A model generated the notes under the pieces. It was not told the origin of the DNA and did not search any database. It worked only from the letters and a program-made list of their open reading frames with translations. A DNA stretch of 30,415 nt from a virus, in the IMG/VR virus record IMGVR_UViG_3300042291_000664, positions 1 through 30,415 of that record. One strand, written 5' to 3'. The position numbers were made by a program, and so were the translations under genes. Position 1 is the stretch's first letter, and every line of letters begins with the position of its first letter. Positions 28,458 through 30,415 of this stretch are shown piece after piece.

Positions 28458-30415
28458 GGGATATACATATCATCCTTTATTTCCTTCCTTAACTTTTCTT
28501 TTTCCTTTCTGATTTCTTTCTTGATCAATTCAATATCATATAGAGATCCTCCCGGACCATATAGATCATTGTACATATTAGGGAAGTAAGTCTTCATATC
28601 TTCCTTACTCATCTTCTTTGTAGCAGGAGTAGCCACCTCAGCCTTCTCAAGATCTTTGTAAAGTTGTTTGTTTACAATCTTTCTCACGTCTTTATATAGT
28701 GGTATCATACCTAAGTTCCCAAGGATCTCAAGAGGTAGCCTAATTGATTTTTCTTTTTCTGAACGCTCGATTGCTTTCTGTTCTTTCTTATCAGGCTCCA
28801 TCAATTTTCTGAACGCAAACTCCATTGTTTTAATTGAAGGACCAAATGGACCGAACATATTTATAAGCATATCAGCAAACGCAGCAGGCTTACCCTTTCT
28901 TTCCGGAGGCATGATCGTGTACTGTATTGCATCCTTATATGGATCATACTCTCCTTCTCTCAAGAAATCTAAGAAGTTCTCATTCATATACTCAACTCCT
29001 GTATTGATCACAGCCTTAGTAGCATTACCAAAGTCACGACCTAAAACTAATGACGTAAGTCCTGAAGCTAACGATTGACCAAACTTTTGAATCAAGCTCT
29101 TCTCATCATCGTCATCATCATTACCAACAAACATTCCAACAAGCACATTCGATAATGTACTCGATAGCAATGTGTACAATGTCATCCTTGTAGTAACAGC
29201 TGCAAGTAATGCAACACCCTGCTTCCTTGAGATTGATCCATTACCCATGGCTGCCATAACTCCCGTTCTTGCAGTGTTATATTCATATACCAAGAAAGTA
29301 GACATGAAGTTGTTGAACATATTGAAGAAGCGCAACATAGCAGTTTGGTTAGGCTTTGAAGATCCCTTCAATCTACCCATGAACGCATTGTCAGCAGCTC
29401 CGGTAAGAACAGTCTTCTCATCTGCTGTATTACGAGCCGCATCAAGAGCCTCCTTGTTTTCTGACATATACATTTCGTCATTAGCCGCTACCTTGTCAAA
29501 GTCAATCTCTTTACCTGTAAGTTTCTTGAACTCATTAGAGAATGCTCCAAACCACATCGGCCTCATTACCATCTTATCCGGTGTTGAGATCAATGAATCA
29601 GCCATAACTTCTACAACATTCTGATATTTCTTCAGCGATAGATTGTATATCTGTTGTATCTTATTGGCTACATCTGTATTGGCTCTACTTCCTTTTACTC
29701 CTACAGCTTGACTCATAATACTTGAATCAATTAGTCTACCACTCAAGGTATCATTAGGGAAGATCCGATTAGTCTGCTTGCTTTTCAAGTTGTTCATAAT
29801 CGTAGAAGCATCTGCAGAAAATACTATACCTCTCAAGCCTACGCCTGCTTTGAAATCTTGAGGTGCAGCAATCATAGCAAATGCTACGTTAGATGAAAGC
29901 TCTGCAGCAAACCTTGGCAAGCTAGCAAGCACAGCACGGTACCCCTGCTTTGACATGAAGGTTGCAACCTGATCTCCAAATGATGATGAAGTAAAGTTGT
30001 TTGACAGTAAATTATCTACCGCTTCCTCAAATGCATTGTCAATGGCGTTAAAAATATCACGCTTTGTTTGATCTGATTTATCTTGTTTTTCTTTTTCTTT
30101 TTTACTTAAAGGATTTTGCTTTTGTCTTTCATCTCTTTCTTCTATTTTCTGATTCATTAATGCATCAGTCTCATTAAGAGTTTTACGGGCCGTTCTGATT
30201 GGCTCAGTAAGATAATAATCCATCAGAGTAAACTTGGCACCACGATTAGCAGAAGCAAAGACATCAAAGTTTAATGGAGTAATACCTACCTTCCGCTCAA
30301 TTAAAGACTTAGCTTTAGTAGATGGCCTCAATGATTGGTTGTATTGGTCAATGAATGCAGCTCCACTGATAGACTCTTCAGGTTTATAGTCATGCAATAC
30401 ATTATGGTGGATATA
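28454..30415 (-). CDS. C-terminal part of a large virion-associated protein
   Basis: The frame is open to the right edge; upstream of an in-frame TTG at 30397 it continues as YIHHNV with no stop, so the gene begins outside the window. At least 653 residues are present. The visible part has charged helical stretches (RQKQNPLSKKEKEKQD), an Ala-rich and hydrophobic region (VALLAAVTTRMTLYTLLSST, VLVGMFVGNDDDDDE) and a C-terminal EIRKEKEKLRKEIKDDM helix. Large proteins with hydrophobic C-terminal segments like this are often internal virion or ejection proteins in phages. This is inferred from size, composition and the minus-strand late orientation; no catalytic motif was seen. Confidence 0.65.
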   Translation of the reverse strand, partial: YIHHNVLHDYKPEESISGAAFIDQYNQSLRPSTKAKSLIERKVGITPLNFDVFASANRGAKFTLMDYYLTEPIRTARKTLNETDALMNQKIEERDERQKQNPLSKKEKEKQDKSDQTKRDIFNAIDNAFEEAVDNLLSNNFTSSSFGDQVATFMSKQGYRAVLASLPRFAAELSSNVAFAMIAAPQDFKAGVGLRGIVFSADASTIMNNLKSKQTNRIFPNDTLSGRLIDSSIMSQAVGVKGSRANTDVANKIQQIYNLSLKKYQNVVEVMADSLISTPDKMVMRPMWFGAFSNEFKKLTGKEIDFDKVAANDEMYMSENKEALDAARNTADEKTVLTGAADNAFMGRLKGSSKPNQTAMLRFFNMFNNFMSTFLVYEYNTARTGVMAAMGNGSISRKQGVALLAAVTTRMTLYTLLSSTLSNVLVGMFVGNDDDDDEKSLIQKFGQSLASGLTSLVLGRDFGNATKAVINTGVEYMNENFLDFLREGEYDPYKDAIQYTIMPPERKGKPAAFADMLINMFGPFGPSIKTMEFAFRKLMEPDKKEQKAIERSEKEKSIRLPLEILGNLGMIPLYKDVRKIVNKQLYKDLEKAEVATPATKKMSKEDMKTYFPNMYNDLYGPGGSLYDIELIKKEIRKEKEKLRKEIKDDMYIP

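Overview
The window is part of the genome of a tailed bacteriophage that very probably infects a member of the Bacteroidota. Evidence for the host: intergenic promoters fit the Bacteroidota pattern TTTG - about 20 nt - TAnnTTTG, Shine-Dalgarno sequences are scarce and start codons are preceded by A-rich leaders, the primase-helicase has a BT4734/VirE-type N-terminus, and the fibres carry INGxxYDLSxxRxW repeats common in phages and prophages of this phylum. TAA, TAG and TGA all appear to act as stops. No integrase or lysogeny repressor was seen, so a lytic lifestyle is the simplest reading. Virion morphology cannot be told from this window.

Layout. (1) 1-8.7 kb, minus strand: two fibre genes (one running off the left edge), then a lysis cassette transcribed holin > M15 endolysin > single-gene spanin, and a small GTA-type spike-base protein. 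(2) 8.8-10.4 kb, minus strand: a tightly coupled chain of small, often very basic proteins plus a MazG-like pyrophosphohydrolase. (3) 10.4-13.1 kb: one plus-strand winged-helix-like regulator, convergent with a minus-strand chaperonin operon groEL > 83 aa > 57 aa > groES. (4) 13.1-14.1 kb: a non-coding control region containing promoters, a terminator, an AT-rich element and a GC-rich island, where gene orientation flips. (5) 14.1-19.9 kb, plus strand: about twenty short, mostly unknown early-type genes packed end to end, with three copies of an intergenic hairpin cassette. (6) 19.9-20.1 kb: a strong promoter followed by a structured leader containing a tRNA-like fold. (7) 20.1-28.5 kb, plus strand: the DNA replication and recombination module (DnaA domain IV-like protein, DUF1071 annealing protein, PD-(D/E)XK exonuclease, SSB-like protein, primase-SF3 helicase, SNF2-like helicase, VRR-NUC nuclease, second DnaA domain IV-like protein, second PD-(D/E)XK nuclease). 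(8) 28.45 kb to the right edge, minus strand: the C-terminal part of a large, probably virion-associated protein.

The early (plus) module therefore sits between two minus-strand late modules. The most distinctive features are the phage-encoded complete chaperonin pair, the repeated hairpin cassette with covarying stems that spans stop-to-start junctions, the pair of related AT-rich elements at 13.2 and 22.4 kb, the GC-rich island at the strand switch, and the tRNA-like leader RNA. All functional assignments rest on reading motifs by eye; no database search was run.
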